A stretch of DNA of 64,000 nucleotides from Prevotella sp. KH2C16 (GCF_900113305.1 NZ_FOOW01000001.1:248001-312000), one strand, 5' to 3'. Shown: positions 49,723 through 59,347, counted from the first letter of the stretch. The notes: a model not told the origin generated them from the letters alone. Numbers and translations: made by a program.

Positions 49723-51483
49723 ATGAATGAATTCAGTTTAGAGGCACATCTGGAAAATATCTATGCAACTTTTCCTGAGGCTCACCAACGGCCTGTTATT
49801 GGGATAACGGCCAACTATACAGACGGCGATGCCACTTTGCGCGACCGTTATTATAAACAGGTGGTGGCAGCAGGAGGCATACCGATGCTGATTCCTCCCA
49901 TCGCCGACCAGGAGGTGATTATCAATACTCTGGAGCATATTGACGGATTGTTGCTGACTGGTGGCGGAGATTACAATCCCCTATGGGCGGGAGAGGAGCC
50001 ACAGAGAGGGCTTCATGCTATCAATGCAGAGCGAGACCTGCCAGAACTTCTGATTACCCGGCTGGCGTATAACCGGCAGATCCCGATGCTGGGCATCTGT
50101 CGCGGCATCCAGACCTTGGCCATGGCTTTGGGAGGAGCCGTTATCCAGGACATTGATGCAAGGCTCAAACATTCACAGGATGCCGACCGCTCCCTGCCGA
50201 CACACAGGGTGAGGCTTGCTGCCGACTCCACCTTATATAATATATATGGCGAGGAGGAAATCTATGTAAACTCGTTCCATCATCAAGCTGTCGGCGAGGC
50301 GGGAAATCGTTTCCGTGTTACCGCTCTGTCGGAAGACGGCATCGTGGAGGCCATTGAGAGCACGGAATATAAACCGATTCTGGGCGTGCAGTGGCACCCG
50401 GAATGGCTGAAAGAAGAAGGCTTGAAGCTCTTCCAATGGCTCGTAGGCCATGCTGGGGAGTTTGCCCGGGCTAAGGCTTTGCACGCCAGGATTCTCACTT
50501 TGGACACCCATTGCGATACTCCGATGTTCTTCCCGCAAGGCATCCGTTTTGCCGCCCGTGATCCTCGTATCCTCGTCGACCTCCACAAAATGACGGAGGG
50601 AAGGCAGGATGCCGTTACCATGGTAGCCTATCTGGAGCAGCCCAAGGAAGGCAAGAGCTTCCGTGAGATAGCACCATTTGAAGTGGAAGGACCGAGAGCC
50701 TATGCCGATCTCATCTTCGACAAGATAGAAACTATATTGCAGGAAAATGCTCCCTACATCGCCCAAGCCCGTACGCCGGAAGAGCTTTATGCGCACAAGA
50801 AAGCCGGAAAGAAGTCTATTATGTTGGGCATCGAGAATGGTCTGGCCATCGAGGATCATCTTGACAACATCCGGCACTTTGCCGAGCGCGGCATTGTTTA
50901 CATCACCCTGTGCCATAACGGGGACAATGCCATCTGCGACTCAGCACGCGGCAGCCATACCCACGACGGCGTGAGCGAGTTTGGCGAGCAGGTTATCCGT
51001 GAGATGAACCGGCAGGGCGTGATGGTAGACCTCAGCCACGGGGCGGAGCAAAGCTTCTATGACGCCCTCGAAATCAGTACGATGCCTATCGTCTGCAGCC
51101 ACAGCAACTGCAAGGCTCTGTGCGATGTGCCGCGCAATCTGACCGATAATCAGCTGCGTGCCCTTGCCCGTAAGGGAGGTGTGGCGCATGTTACGCTCTA
51201 CCATGGATTCCTCCGGAAAGAGGGCGAGGCAAGTATCTTGGATGCCATGCAGCATCTGGAGCATGCCATTCAGGTGATGGGCATAGACTATGTAGGGCTC
51301 GGCACCGACTTCGACGGAGACGGAGGAGTGCGCGGGCTGGCCGACTCTTCGGAACTGATTAACTTCACCCTTCAGTTGCTGCGGCGGAAGTTCAGTGAGG
51401 AGGACATTGCCAAGATTTGGGGCGGAAACTGGCTCAGGGTGATGCGCCAGGTACAGTCAGTAAAACAAAATATACAGAAATAA
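49723..51483 (+). CDS. PuuD-like glutamine amidotransferase fused to M19 dipeptidase
   Basis: A 586-residue fusion without signal peptide. Residues ~15-240 are a class I glutamine-amidotransferase-like hydrolase of the gamma-glutamyl-GABA hydrolase group: LLTGGGDYNPLW, MLGICRGIQTLAMALGG with the nucleophile Cys near residue 126, and VQWHPEW. Residues ~255-580 are a membrane-dipeptidase (M19) domain with LDTHCDTPMFF, LGIENGLAI, TLCHNGDNAICDS, VDLSHGAEQSFYDAL, VCSHSNCKALC and VGLGTDFDGDGG, the zinc ligands in place. A single polypeptide hydrolysing gamma-glutamyl bonds and dipeptides is plausible. Confidence 0.9.
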   Translation: MNEFSLEAHLENIYATFPEAHQRPVIGITANYTDGDATLRDRYYKQVVAAGGIPMLIPPIADQEVIINTLEHIDGLLLTGGGDYNPLWAGEEPQRGLHAINAERDLPELLITRLAYNRQIPMLGICRGIQTLAMALGGAVIQDIDARLKHSQDADRSLPTHRVRLAADSTLYNIYGEEEIYVNSFHHQAVGEAGNRFRVTALSEDGIVEAIESTEYKPILGVQWHPEWLKEEGLKLFQWLVGHAGEFARAKALHARILTLDTHCDTPMFFPQGIRFAARDPRILVDLHKMTEGRQDAVTMVAYLEQPKEGKSFREIAPFEVEGPRAYADLIFDKIETILQENAPYIAQARTPEELYAHKKAGKKSIMLGIENGLAIEDHLDNIRHFAERGIVYITLCHNGDNAICDSARGSHTHDGVSEFGEQVIREMNRQGVMVDLSHGAEQSFYDALEISTMPIVCSHSNCKALCDVPRNLTDNQLRALARKGGVAHVTLYHGFLRKEGEASILDAMQHLEHAIQVMGIDYVGLGTDFDGDGGVRGLADSSELINFTLQLLRRKFSEEDIAKIWGGNWLRVMRQVQSVKQNIQK

Positions 51484-51485
51484 AG

Positions 51486-52550
51486 ATGACAAAACGAATG
51501 AAGATAGTTCTGGGATGTGTAGCTGCTGCCGTTATCGGCGTCGCCATTTACGGCTGGGGCGGTTTCAAAAAAGGCGGGAGTACAGCCGACGGCGTCGATT
51601 GGGGTGCTGAGGCGGAAGAGAAAACACCCCGGGTGAGCTTTGAGTTCAATGCCGATTCGGCCTATGTCTTTATCAAGGAGCAGTGTGATCTCGGGCCCCG
51701 CCCCATGAATTTCTATGCCCACAGCACCTGTACTGGTGATATAGTAAGGAAATTTGAGCAGTATGGATGTAAGGTAACCACGCAGAAGGCTGACCTGAAA
51801 GGCTATGACGGTACCACGCTCCATGCCACGAACATCATGGCGCAATATCGCCCGGAGCTCACCACGAGGGTGCTTCTCTGCGCACATTACGACACCCGTC
51901 CATGGGCTGACAACGACCCCGACCCCGCCAATTGGCGCAAACCCATCATAGGGGCGAACGACGGAGCCAGCGGTGTGGGCGTGATGATAGAGGTGGCACG
52001 GCTGTTGCAAGAGGTGGCGGCGGGTCCCCGCAAGGCCGAGGCTCCCAACATAGGGATAGACTTCGTGTGCTTCGACGCCGAGGACTGGGGTACCCCCCAG
52101 TGGGCGGAAGTGGAAGACCGTGCTGACAGCTGGGCCTTAGGGGCTCAGTATTTCGCCGCCCATCTGCCCGAAGGCTACGAAGCCCGTTACGGCATCCTGC
52201 TTGATATGGTGGGCGGACAAGGCGCCAAGTTCTATCAGGAGGCTATGTCGCAGCAGTTTGCGGGGCAGATTGTCAAGAAAGTGTGGAAAGCCGCTCGCAA
52301 GGCGGGTTATGGCAGTTACTTTCCCAAGACTACGGGAGGAGCCATCACCGATGACCACATCCCCATGAACGAAGTGGCAAAGATTCCCACGATAGACATC
52401 ATCCCTTATTACCCAGATTGCAAGCAGAGCAGTTTCGGACCGACATGGCATACCCTTGCCGATGATATGGACCATATCGACAAGGCAACCCTAAAGGCCG
52501 TGGGACAGACGCTGGTGGAGGTGCTGTTCACGGAGAATAAAGAACGCTGA
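51486..52550 (+). CDS. M28-family glutaminyl-peptide cyclotransferase-like enzyme
   Basis: A 354-residue exported or anchored protein. The start is at MTKRMKIVLG (51486), 2 nt after the previous stop, giving a hydrophobic N-terminus (IVLGCVAAAVIGVAIYGW). The zinc-hydrolase core shows CAHYDTRPWAD (His/Asp), IGANDGASGVGVM (Asp), CFDAEDWG (Glu), LLDMVGG and ITDDHIPM (His). This layout and the single-zinc-like spacing resemble glutaminyl cyclase rather than a general M28 aminopeptidase; either is possible. Coupled to the preceding dipeptidase fusion. Confidence 0.85.
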   Translation: MTKRMKIVLGCVAAAVIGVAIYGWGGFKKGGSTADGVDWGAEAEEKTPRVSFEFNADSAYVFIKEQCDLGPRPMNFYAHSTCTGDIVRKFEQYGCKVTTQKADLKGYDGTTLHATNIMAQYRPELTTRVLLCAHYDTRPWADNDPDPANWRKPIIGANDGASGVGVMIEVARLLQEVAAGPRKAEAPNIGIDFVCFDAEDWGTPQWAEVEDRADSWALGAQYFAAHLPEGYEARYGILLDMVGGQGAKFYQEAMSQQFAGQIVKKVWKAARKAGYGSYFPKTTGGAITDDHIPMNEVAKIPTIDIIPYYPDCKQSSFGPTWHTLADDMDHIDKATLKAVGQTLVEVLFTENKER

Positions 52551-52625
52551 AGCGGCTGATTCTGCGCAAAGAGCTAAGGTGAAACTTTGATAGGAGTAGC
52601 AAATTACGATAAGGCGGGCGGATTT

Positions 52626-53276
52626 TCAGATCTGTCCGCTTTCCACTTGCCGGACCACTCTTTCGGTAAGGCGGTCGATGCCGTTCGGCTCGTATTGCTT
52701 CATCAGCGAGGCTCCGAAGAACCAGGCAACACCTTGATAGAGACCGGCGCGGGCAGGCCCGAAGAAGGCCTGTATGAGATTGTAGGATGAAGAACCGCAC
52801 TCGCGATAGATAAGCTTGATGAGCAGCTTGCCTTGCTGATAGGTGAGCTTCTTCATTCGGGGCGTGTATTCCTTGATGATGCTCTTCTCCACATATTTCA
52901 TGTGCTTCTTCCGGGCTTCTTCGTTGGGAAGGGTGTTGAGGTAGTCTCCGGTCTCTATGACGACGGTGCTTACCTCTTTGGCTATTGGGAGCACCTTCTT
53001 CACATTGTAGACCAAGCGGTTATAGCGGGCTTTCTGTGCCTCGTCCTTGAAGAAAGGGACAGGGTAGACATAGATGTTGTTAAGCTCTACATATTGTATA
53101 GAGTCTCCGTTGTTGAGCACCTTGCCGACTTTCACCATCGGCTCGAAACTCGGGGAATCCATTTTCACGGGTCGATCCTCCGGGTTTATATAACCAGGTT
53201 GCGTATTCTGTGCCTCCGCCTCCTGGAAGAGGAGGAAGGCAAAGACTCCCGTCAAAAAGGTCTTTAACTTGTACAT
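52626..53276 (-). CDS. DUF4294 exported protein
   Basis: A 216-residue protein with signal peptide MYKLKTFLTGVFAFLLFQEAEA. The body matches the DUF4294 family of Bacteroidetes as I recall it: IYVYPVPFFKDEAQKARYNRLVYNVKKVLPIAKEV, then YTPRMKKLTYQQGKLLIKLIYRECG and the aromatic, Tyr-rich end. Function unknown. Its promoter box ends only 5 nt before the ATG, so the mRNA is probably leaderless. Divergent from a HhH/barrel envelope gene. Confidence 0.85.
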   Translation of the reverse strand: MYKLKTFLTGVFAFLLFQEAEAQNTQPGYINPEDRPVKMDSPSFEPMVKVGKVLNNGDSIQYVELNNIYVYPVPFFKDEAQKARYNRLVYNVKKVLPIAKEVSTVVIETGDYLNTLPNEEARKKHMKYVEKSIIKEYTPRMKKLTYQQGKLLIKLIYRECGSSSYNLIQAFFGPARAGLYQGVAWFFGASLMKQYEPNGIDRLTERVVRQVESGQI

Positions 53277-53281
53277 CGCCG

Positions 53282-53289
53282 CAAAAGTA
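53282..53289 (-). promoter_or_regulatory. -7 promoter box of DUF4294 gene, leaderless layout
   Basis: TACTTTTG on the minus strand, with only CGGCG between the box and the ATG at 53276. Any start site at the usual distance would fall at or next to the first codon. Confidence 0.65.
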
Positions 53290-53328
53290 CGGATAAAATC
53301 CCGTTTCGGAAAATATTTTTTATTTTTA

Positions 53329-53360
53329 TTTGCTTAATTAATATATATGTGTTAATTTTG
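53329..53360 (+). promoter_or_regulatory. -33/-7 promoter of HhH/barrel gene
   Basis: TTTG at 53329-53332 and TAATTTTG at 53353-53360 with a 20-nt spacer, the full Bacteroidetes promoter layout; ATG at 53389. Confidence 0.75.
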
Positions 53361-53388
53361 CGGTAACGGCAAGCCATAAGTATATGCT

Positions 53389-55383
53389 ATGAAAAAAACC
53401 GCTTTATTTTTGCTTCTCCTGTCTTTGGGAAGCATGCCCCATGTCCAGGCTCAGGTGTCTTGGGAACAGCTCTTGGGAGAGCTTGAAAGCATGGAGGATG
53501 TAGAAAGCGACGATTGGGAGTCGTCGCATGAGTTGATGGCGGAACTCGCGGCCCACCCCCTTGATATAAATAAGATAACGCGCGAGGATCTGGAACAGTT
53601 GCCTTTTCTTACGGCCCGGCAAATAGAGGGTATTTGTGAGTATGTCTATAAGTATGCTCCCTTGCAGTCGGTTCACGAGCTTGCCATGGTAGAGAGTCTC
53701 GACGCTCACCGAAGGGCTTTGTTGGAATGTTTCTTGACGGTGGCTCCACAGCCAGAGAAAGCAAAGGTGCCGACCCTCAAGAATATCTTGAAGTATGGCC
53801 GGCATGAGGCGGTGGGCAGCATGAAGATTCCTTTCTACGAGCGCAAAGGAGACCAATTCGGTTATCTGGGATACAAATACAAGCATGGGGTTCGTTATAC
53901 TTTCCGATACGGCCAGCAGGTGAAGGTAGGATTGGTAGGTGCTCAAGATGCGGGGGAACCTTTCTTTGCGAATCGCAATTCCTTGGGGTATGACTATTAT
54001 AGCTTCTATTTCCTGCTCAAGGATATCGGCCGTCTAAAGGCCTTGGCATTAGGAAGGTATCGGCTACGGTTCGGTGCAGGGCTTATTCTTAACAACTCAT
54101 ACTCTTTCGGCAAATTGGCTATGCTGTCGTCGTTGGGCAGGAATTCGAACCATATCTTCGGGCATTCTTCCCGTTCCGAAGCAAACTATCTGCAGGGAGC
54201 GGCAGCTACGGTGAGTCTGGTGAAAGGTCTCGAGTTGACAGGCTTCGTGTCGTATAGAGATATAGATGCAACTCTGAACAAGGACTCCAGCAGCGTTGCG
54301 ACCCTTTTAAAGACGGGGTATCACCGCACGCAAAGTGAGATGGACAGGAAGCATAATACCACGGAGTTTCTTGGAGGAGGTAATTTATCATTCAAGAGGT
54401 TGCCTTTTACGATTGGGATAACGGCTTTTTACTCGGCATTCAATCGTTCCCTGCAACCTAATACCTCACAACGCTATCGTCGCTATTATCCTCAAGGAAA
54501 GAACTTCTGGAACATGAGTGTGGACTATAGCTATGTGTCTTCCCGCTTTACTTTCTCCGGGGAGACCGCCATGGGCGACAGTAAGGCTCTTGCCACACTC
54601 AATACTGCGAGTTATAAGCTTACTCACGGACTCACGCTCATGGCTCTACAGCGGTTTTATAGTTATAAATATTACTCGCTTCATGCACGAAGTTTCGGCG
54701 AGGGGAGCATGGTGAACGATGAGAGCGGCATCTTTGTAGGAGTCGACTGGCAACCGTCAAGAAGGTGGAAGCTGATTTTTTATAGCGACTACGCCTATTT
54801 CACATGGCCTAAATATCAGGCCGATGCGTCGAGCTCTGCATGGGACAACTTGCTCCAGGCAACCTATACTCGTGGCCACTGGTCGTTTCTGGCTCGCTAT
54901 CGCGTCAGGGTTAGGGAGAAAGACAATGAAGAGAAGACCGGGCTGATGAATGAAACCACCCAGCGGGGGCGCTTGTCCGCTATGTATGGGAACGACAGTT
55001 GGAGCACAAAGACGCAGGTTGACATGGCGTTTTCCCAATATAAGAAGAGCAGTTTTGGCTGGATGCTGAGCGAGCATCTGTCGTTCAGGCATCGTTGGCT
55101 GAGGCTCTTCGCCACCGTGGGCTACTTCCATACGCAGGACTTCAGCTCACGCGTCTATCTGTATGAGCATGCCCTCTTATACAATTATTCCTTCCCGGTA
55201 TTCTATGGAGAGGGGATTCGCTATATGCTGGATGCCGAAGCTCGTATAAGCAAACATGTAGACTTGACGGCAAAGGTGGGCACGACCGACTATTTCGATC
55301 GCGACCATATCTCAAGCGGCTACCAGCAGATTGACGGTAGTGCGATGACCGATCTTGAGCTACAATTATGCTTCAAGTTCTAA
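53389..55383 (+). CDS. Helix-hairpin-helix domain envelope protein with beta-barrel C-terminus
   Basis: A 664-residue exported protein (signal peptide ending PHVQAQ). Residues ~55-115 contain ComEA-like helix-hairpin-helix motifs: PLDINKITREDLEQLPFLTARQIEGICEYV and APLQSVHELAMVESL. From about residue 140 to the end, alternating aromatic strands (YRLRFGAGLILNNSYSFG, RFTFSGETAMG, WSFLARYRVRVREK) and the C-terminal Phe (LELQLCFKF) indicate an outer-membrane beta-barrel. It could tether DNA or, more simply, use the HhH motifs as a periplasmic interaction domain. Function unknown to me. Confidence 0.8.
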   Translation: MKKTALFLLLLSLGSMPHVQAQVSWEQLLGELESMEDVESDDWESSHELMAELAAHPLDINKITREDLEQLPFLTARQIEGICEYVYKYAPLQSVHELAMVESLDAHRRALLECFLTVAPQPEKAKVPTLKNILKYGRHEAVGSMKIPFYERKGDQFGYLGYKYKHGVRYTFRYGQQVKVGLVGAQDAGEPFFANRNSLGYDYYSFYFLLKDIGRLKALALGRYRLRFGAGLILNNSYSFGKLAMLSSLGRNSNHIFGHSSRSEANYLQGAAATVSLVKGLELTGFVSYRDIDATLNKDSSSVATLLKTGYHRTQSEMDRKHNTTEFLGGGNLSFKRLPFTIGITAFYSAFNRSLQPNTSQRYRRYYPQGKNFWNMSVDYSYVSSRFTFSGETAMGDSKALATLNTASYKLTHGLTLMALQRFYSYKYYSLHARSFGEGSMVNDESGIFVGVDWQPSRRWKLIFYSDYAYFTWPKYQADASSSAWDNLLQATYTRGHWSFLARYRVRVREKDNEEKTGLMNETTQRGRLSAMYGNDSWSTKTQVDMAFSQYKKSSFGWMLSEHLSFRHRWLRLFATVGYFHTQDFSSRVYLYEHALLYNYSFPVFYGEGIRYMLDAEARISKHVDLTAKVGTTDYFDRDHISSGYQQIDGSAMTDLELQLCFKF

Positions 55384-55449
55384 AGAAAAGGAACAACGCT
55401 GAAGCGCAGGAAGAAATATAGCTTGATGGCGGACGGTGCCATTATCCTC

Positions 55450-56634
55450 TCATGAGCCCGTTACTTCTTGATAGAAGCGAAGATAGTCTTTCCCGATTTT
55501 CTCTGGCGAGAATCGTTCAATCACATCCTGACGGATGACCTTGGCGTCGTAGCTTGTGGCAAGAGCGGTTCGGATGCCCTCTTCTAACGCCTCGGGCGTG
55601 AAGTCAGAGCAGCGGATGCCATTAAAGGGAGTAATCAGCTCTTCCATTCCACTACATGGAAAAGCTACGACGGGCAACCCGCAAGCCATAGCCTCAATGG
55701 GAGTCTGGGCAAAGTTTTCCTTGAAACTCGGCAGACAGAAATAGTCGGCGGCAGACAAGAGCCATGATAATTGTTCGGGATTATCCATTCGGCCTATTTC
55801 AATTACATTGTCCCAGGAGGATCTGCTGCGGTTCTTTCCGATGGCAAGAATACGGTACTCTGGGGATATTCGGCCAAGGACGAGCGAGAGTTCGTTGAGT
55901 CCTTTGCGCGGCTCATTGATATTGCAGGCACAGAAAGCAAATATTTTAGTCTCCGGGGCAATATCGAGTCGTGCTCTTGCCTCCGCCTTGTTCTTGGGCT
56001 GAAAAAGACGATAGTCTACCATATTATATATGAGAGTCTTTCGTGCGTGTGCTATCATTTCGTGCTCTCCGTATTGTCGGAACCCCATTTTAGAGAGAAA
56101 TACTACACCCATTTGCTGCAGCAGTCTGATTTTTTCGAGTTTCAATTGATAGTATTTTTGTTCTAAAGGATGCTGCGACAATCGTTGTTGTTCAAGGTTG
56201 GTGATGCCGTAAAGCAGGTTTTCATCGTGCATTGTAAAAATCATGGGCTTCTCCCGCAGGGCGTCGAAGAAGGTTCTGTAGTCGAGGAATTCGCCCACCC
56301 AGTGGATATGGATGATATCCGCTTGCTGTACCAGTGGATGCCGACTCAGGTCAATGGGTGAGGTCGGCAGGGTATAGACAGCATTATACAGTTTGGTGAG
56401 TTTCCGGCAGATATTGCGGTCGTCTTTTATATGAAGTAACTTGCGGGCTTTGTGCAATATGCTATGTGTGAAGTAGGTATAGTTGCCGTAGCTGTGGACG
56501 AAGTCGTCAGTATGCTTCCGGCGGCGTACGATAAGCTGACTGTCAAGCCCCAGTTCCCTTTGGGCCTTGCAGATGCGGTAAGCGCAGAGTCCGGCTCCGT
56601 TGAAATCGTCTGTGCTGATGTGTATAATCTTCAT
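55450..56634 (-). CDS. Glycosyltransferase family 4
   Basis: A 394-residue GT-B glycosyltransferase and the last gene of an envelope-glycan operon. N-terminal MKIIHISTDDFNGAGLCAYRI is the glycine-rich acceptor-side start; the GT4 donor-binding block is seen as LPSFKENFAQTPIEAMACGLPVVAFPCSGMEELI near residue 300. Retaining transfer of a nucleotide-activated sugar to a lipid or glycan acceptor is expected. It follows the DUF5672 gene by 35 nt. Confidence 0.92.
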   Translation of the reverse strand: MKIIHISTDDFNGAGLCAYRICKAQRELGLDSQLIVRRRKHTDDFVHSYGNYTYFTHSILHKARKLLHIKDDRNICRKLTKLYNAVYTLPTSPIDLSRHPLVQQADIIHIHWVGEFLDYRTFFDALREKPMIFTMHDENLLYGITNLEQQRLSQHPLEQKYYQLKLEKIRLLQQMGVVFLSKMGFRQYGEHEMIAHARKTLIYNMVDYRLFQPKNKAEARARLDIAPETKIFAFCACNINEPRKGLNELSLVLGRISPEYRILAIGKNRSRSSWDNVIEIGRMDNPEQLSWLLSAADYFCLPSFKENFAQTPIEAMACGLPVVAFPCSGMEELITPFNGIRCSDFTPEALEEGIRTALATSYDAKVIRQDVIERFSPEKIGKDYLRFYQEVTGS

Positions 56635-56669
56635 GAGAATACTGTTTTTTAGGAATATGGAATCGTGTT

Positions 56670-57464
56670 CTATTCGTGTCCTTGGCTGGAAATCCTGGGA
56701 ATAAATTGTTTCCAGAAATCAGTTCTTGTCGGCTTGTTGAAGCCATGGCAACCCATTGGAAGTTGGCTTCCGTTAAGCTCGTAGCAGAGCCGGGGCTTCA
56801 AATCGAACGAGAATTTGAGGGCTGTCTCCACGCTGGGATAGTTGAATTCTTCGGGTACTAACGCCCAGAAGAGATCCTCATTGTAGAGTACATCCTTCAG
56901 GGAGTGGGCGACAAACTGCCTCGCTTCAGCCTGATATTTCTCACAGGCCTCGCTGAAGGCCTTCACCCGGCGCAGGCAGAGTCCTCCGTTTCCTATGCGC
57001 CCGAACATGTCCTGATGCAGAATCTTGCCTTTGGGAGCAAGCTTCCTGCGCAGTCTGAGATATTGCTTGAGGGGGAACCTGCGGTAGCGAGGTCTCATCG
57101 GCCATGGTGCCGCCACGATGTCATAGCCCTGTCGGCACCATTGTTCGAGTTCGTCGCGGAAGATCCATGCGTCTGTATGGCAAATCAGGATATACTCGCA
57201 GTCGGTAAACCTGTCGTAGAAGTCTTTCGACATTGTCATCTCGTTGTATCCTGTAATGCCCCGTTCCAGCCCCAGCCAATCACTGCTGACACGCATAACC
57301 CCGGCTTGTGGATAGAGCTTGGCAAGTTGCGAGATGTCTAAAGAGTCTGGAGCCAGGAACACAATAGGATGTGAAGCAAGCTTTCTCATTGTGTTTTCGA
57401 GCGAAGCTTCTTCTTCCGACCTTAGTGGTAGTCTGTATATAGGTATGACGATCTTGACAAGCAT
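56670..57464 (-). CDS. DUF5672 protein, probable sugar transferase
   Basis: A 264-residue cytoplasmic protein with the DUF5672 look: IVIPIYRLPLRSEEEASL at the start, CEYILICHTDAWIFRDELEQWCRQGYDIVAAPWP near 90, GRIGNGGLCLRRVKAF near 155 and YNEDLFWALVPEE near 195. The GNGGLCLR and ED motifs resemble GT-A glycosyltransferases, so it probably transfers a sugar. It lies 3 nt after the GT2 gene and 35 nt before the GT4 gene. Confidence 0.82.
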   Translation of the reverse strand: MLVKIVIPIYRLPLRSEEEASLENTMRKLASHPIVFLAPDSLDISQLAKLYPQAGVMRVSSDWLGLERGITGYNEMTMSKDFYDRFTDCEYILICHTDAWIFRDELEQWCRQGYDIVAAPWPMRPRYRRFPLKQYLRLRRKLAPKGKILHQDMFGRIGNGGLCLRRVKAFSEACEKYQAEARQFVAHSLKDVLYNEDLFWALVPEEFNYPSVETALKFSFDLKPRLCYELNGSQLPMGCHGFNKPTRTDFWKQFIPRISSQGHE

Positions 57465-57467
57465 GGG

Positions 57468-58382
57468 CTATTTTCTTTTTCCTAAGCGTTCATGGATTCC
57501 GTCCTGATAGGCACCCCAGAGCATGCCGAGGTCTTTCCATTGCCATGCCTTGGTGAAAGGCATGCTACAGATGGCGGGGATGGTGTAGCCTATGACTCCG
57601 ATGAAGCTGCGCAGATAGCGCACGCCCCAGTTGCGTCCGTAGTGGTAGTTCAGGTAGGCCTCGTTGCGCACTTGGTAGTAACGCTTCCATTTTTTCTTCT
57701 GGTTTCGGGTAGTCCAGGTGTCGTTGTTGAAGAACTTGTGCTTGTCCATCAGGGCATGGATGGCGTAAACCAACTTGAATCCAGCCAGATGGGTGCGCAG
57801 GCAGTAGTCGGTGTCGTCGCAGAAAATGAAAAGGTCCTTGTTGGGTAACCCTATCCTCTCTACGACCTCGCGTTGGATGAAAGGTCCTTCAAAATCGCAT
57901 CCCACGATAGGAATGGAGGGCTCTTTTGCATGATCTATGTCCTCGTTCTTCAACTTTCTGCCATGCATGGAGGCAAAAGGATGCGAGAAATCATAGTGTC
58001 GGAACTCGTGCGTAAAGGTCGTTCCTCCCATTTTCCGGTGGGGAGCGACGATGCCTGCACCTTCGGTTTCGGCAACTTTGATTAGGTTTTCGAGACATTC
58101 TTCTTGAGGAAAAACATCGTCGTCCATACACCAAATCCAGTCATACCCACCCTCGTAGGCTTTCCGGATGCCGGTATAGAAGCCACCGGATCCGCCCACA
58201 TTATCCTGATGGATGACTTCAAGGTCAGGCTGGCTGTCGAGCCATTCATGGGTGCCGTCGGTAGCTCCATTGTCTACGACGATGATATTTTCAAGTCGTC
58301 GGCTTTGCCCGCGCAGGCAGTTGATGCCCCTTTCGAGCAGTTCCCTACGGTTATAGGTTACTACGACTGCCGTAATCTTCAT
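57468..58382 (-). CDS. Glycosyltransferase family 2
   Basis: A 304-residue GT-A glycosyltransferase. AVVVTYNRRELLERGINCLRGQ near residue 4, IIVVDNGATDGT near 32, and the metal-binding CMDDDVFP near 85 are plain; FIFCDDTDYCLRTHLAGFKLVY near 183 is the acceptor-side ED/DD motif. It resembles the galactofuranosyl/rhamnosyl branch. Its start overlaps the stop of the LpxL-like acyltransferase gene by 4 nt. Confidence 0.9.
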   Translation of the reverse strand: MKITAVVVTYNRRELLERGINCLRGQSRRLENIIVVDNGATDGTHEWLDSQPDLEVIHQDNVGGSGGFYTGIRKAYEGGYDWIWCMDDDVFPQEECLENLIKVAETEGAGIVAPHRKMGGTTFTHEFRHYDFSHPFASMHGRKLKNEDIDHAKEPSIPIVGCDFEGPFIQREVVERIGLPNKDLFIFCDDTDYCLRTHLAGFKLVYAIHALMDKHKFFNNDTWTTRNQKKKWKRYYQVRNEAYLNYHYGRNWGVRYLRSFIGVIGYTIPAICSMPFTKAWQWKDLGMLWGAYQDGIHERLGKRK

Positions 58383-59347
58383 CTTTCCAATCTTGTTTTA
58401 AGGTTTTCTGATGTTTCGTTGTTCTCGCGGCGCACCACCTTGCCGTCTTTCTCAATCCAGTCGCGGTCGAACTCTTCATGAGTCCGTTTCCATCGGTTGT
58501 GGCTCCAGAGCCAGTTGGCAGGTTCGCGACGGATGCTTTCCTCGAGCATCTTGAAGTACCAGTCGGTGATTTCCCATTCCGTGGTTTTCTTGGGTTCCGT
58601 GGTCATCAGGCGCATGTCGCATTGGTAATATCCTCGCTTCAAGCGGCGTATGTCGCCGTAGAACACGGCTTGGTTGGTATGGCGCACGATTCGCTCGGTA
58701 CCTGTAAGCACAGGCGTGTCGTGATGGAGGAAGTCAGTCCAATGATGGATGTTCCACCACAGGGGCACTTGATCCGCTATATATCCCACTACGACGGGGT
58801 GTCCCTCCCGGTTGAACTGCATGATTTTGCGCAGCGATTCCTGCATGGGGATGCAAAGGGCGTTCTGTTTCTCCCGGACAACCTTGAAGAGTTTATCCAT
58901 CGCCGCGTTCTCAAGGGGATGATAAAGTTCGCAACACTGGCAGTCTTCTGTTATCCAGAGCGGCAATGAGGTCATCCATTCCCAGTTGAAGACATGGCCG
59001 AGATAGACAGCTACCGATTGTCCTTCTTTCAGCAGACGATTGACTTCTTCAGTACCAGTATAGACCATCCGGCGACGGAACTCTGCCTTGCTGATGGTCA
59101 TCATCTTGATGGTTTCTACGATATAGTCGCAGAACAGGCGATAGAACTGCTTCTCGATGGTGTGCAACTCTGTCTCGCTCTTTTCTGGAAACGAATCCGT
59201 GAGGTTCTTCCATATCACCTTATGGCGATATTTCACTCCGTGTGCTATCAGCAGATAGAGCCCGCCGCTGAGCAGATAGAGCACTCGGAAAGGCAGTAGT
59301 GAGATAAGCCACCAGAAGGCATAGTATATGGAGTAGACTATTTTCAT
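58379..59347 (-). CDS. LpxL/HtrB-like lipid A acyltransferase
   Basis: A 322-residue inner-membrane acyltransferase. One N-terminal membrane segment (VLYLLSGGLYLLIAHG), then the HxxxxE-type active-site block GHVFNWEWMTSLPLW near residue 117 and GYIADQVPLWWNIHHWTDFL near 193, both typical of late lipid A acyltransferases. It overlaps the LtaS-like gene and the GT2 gene by 4 nt each, so translation is tightly coupled. Role: adding a secondary acyl chain to lipid A or a related lipid. Confidence 0.9.
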   Translation of the reverse strand: MKIVYSIYYAFWWLISLLPFRVLYLLSGGLYLLIAHGVKYRHKVIWKNLTDSFPEKSETELHTIEKQFYRLFCDYIVETIKMMTISKAEFRRRMVYTGTEEVNRLLKEGQSVAVYLGHVFNWEWMTSLPLWITEDCQCCELYHPLENAAMDKLFKVVREKQNALCIPMQESLRKIMQFNREGHPVVVGYIADQVPLWWNIHHWTDFLHHDTPVLTGTERIVRHTNQAVFYGDIRRLKRGYYQCDMRLMTTEPKKTTEWEITDWYFKMLEESIRREPANWLWSHNRWKRTHEEFDRDWIEKDGKVVRRENNETSENLKTRLER

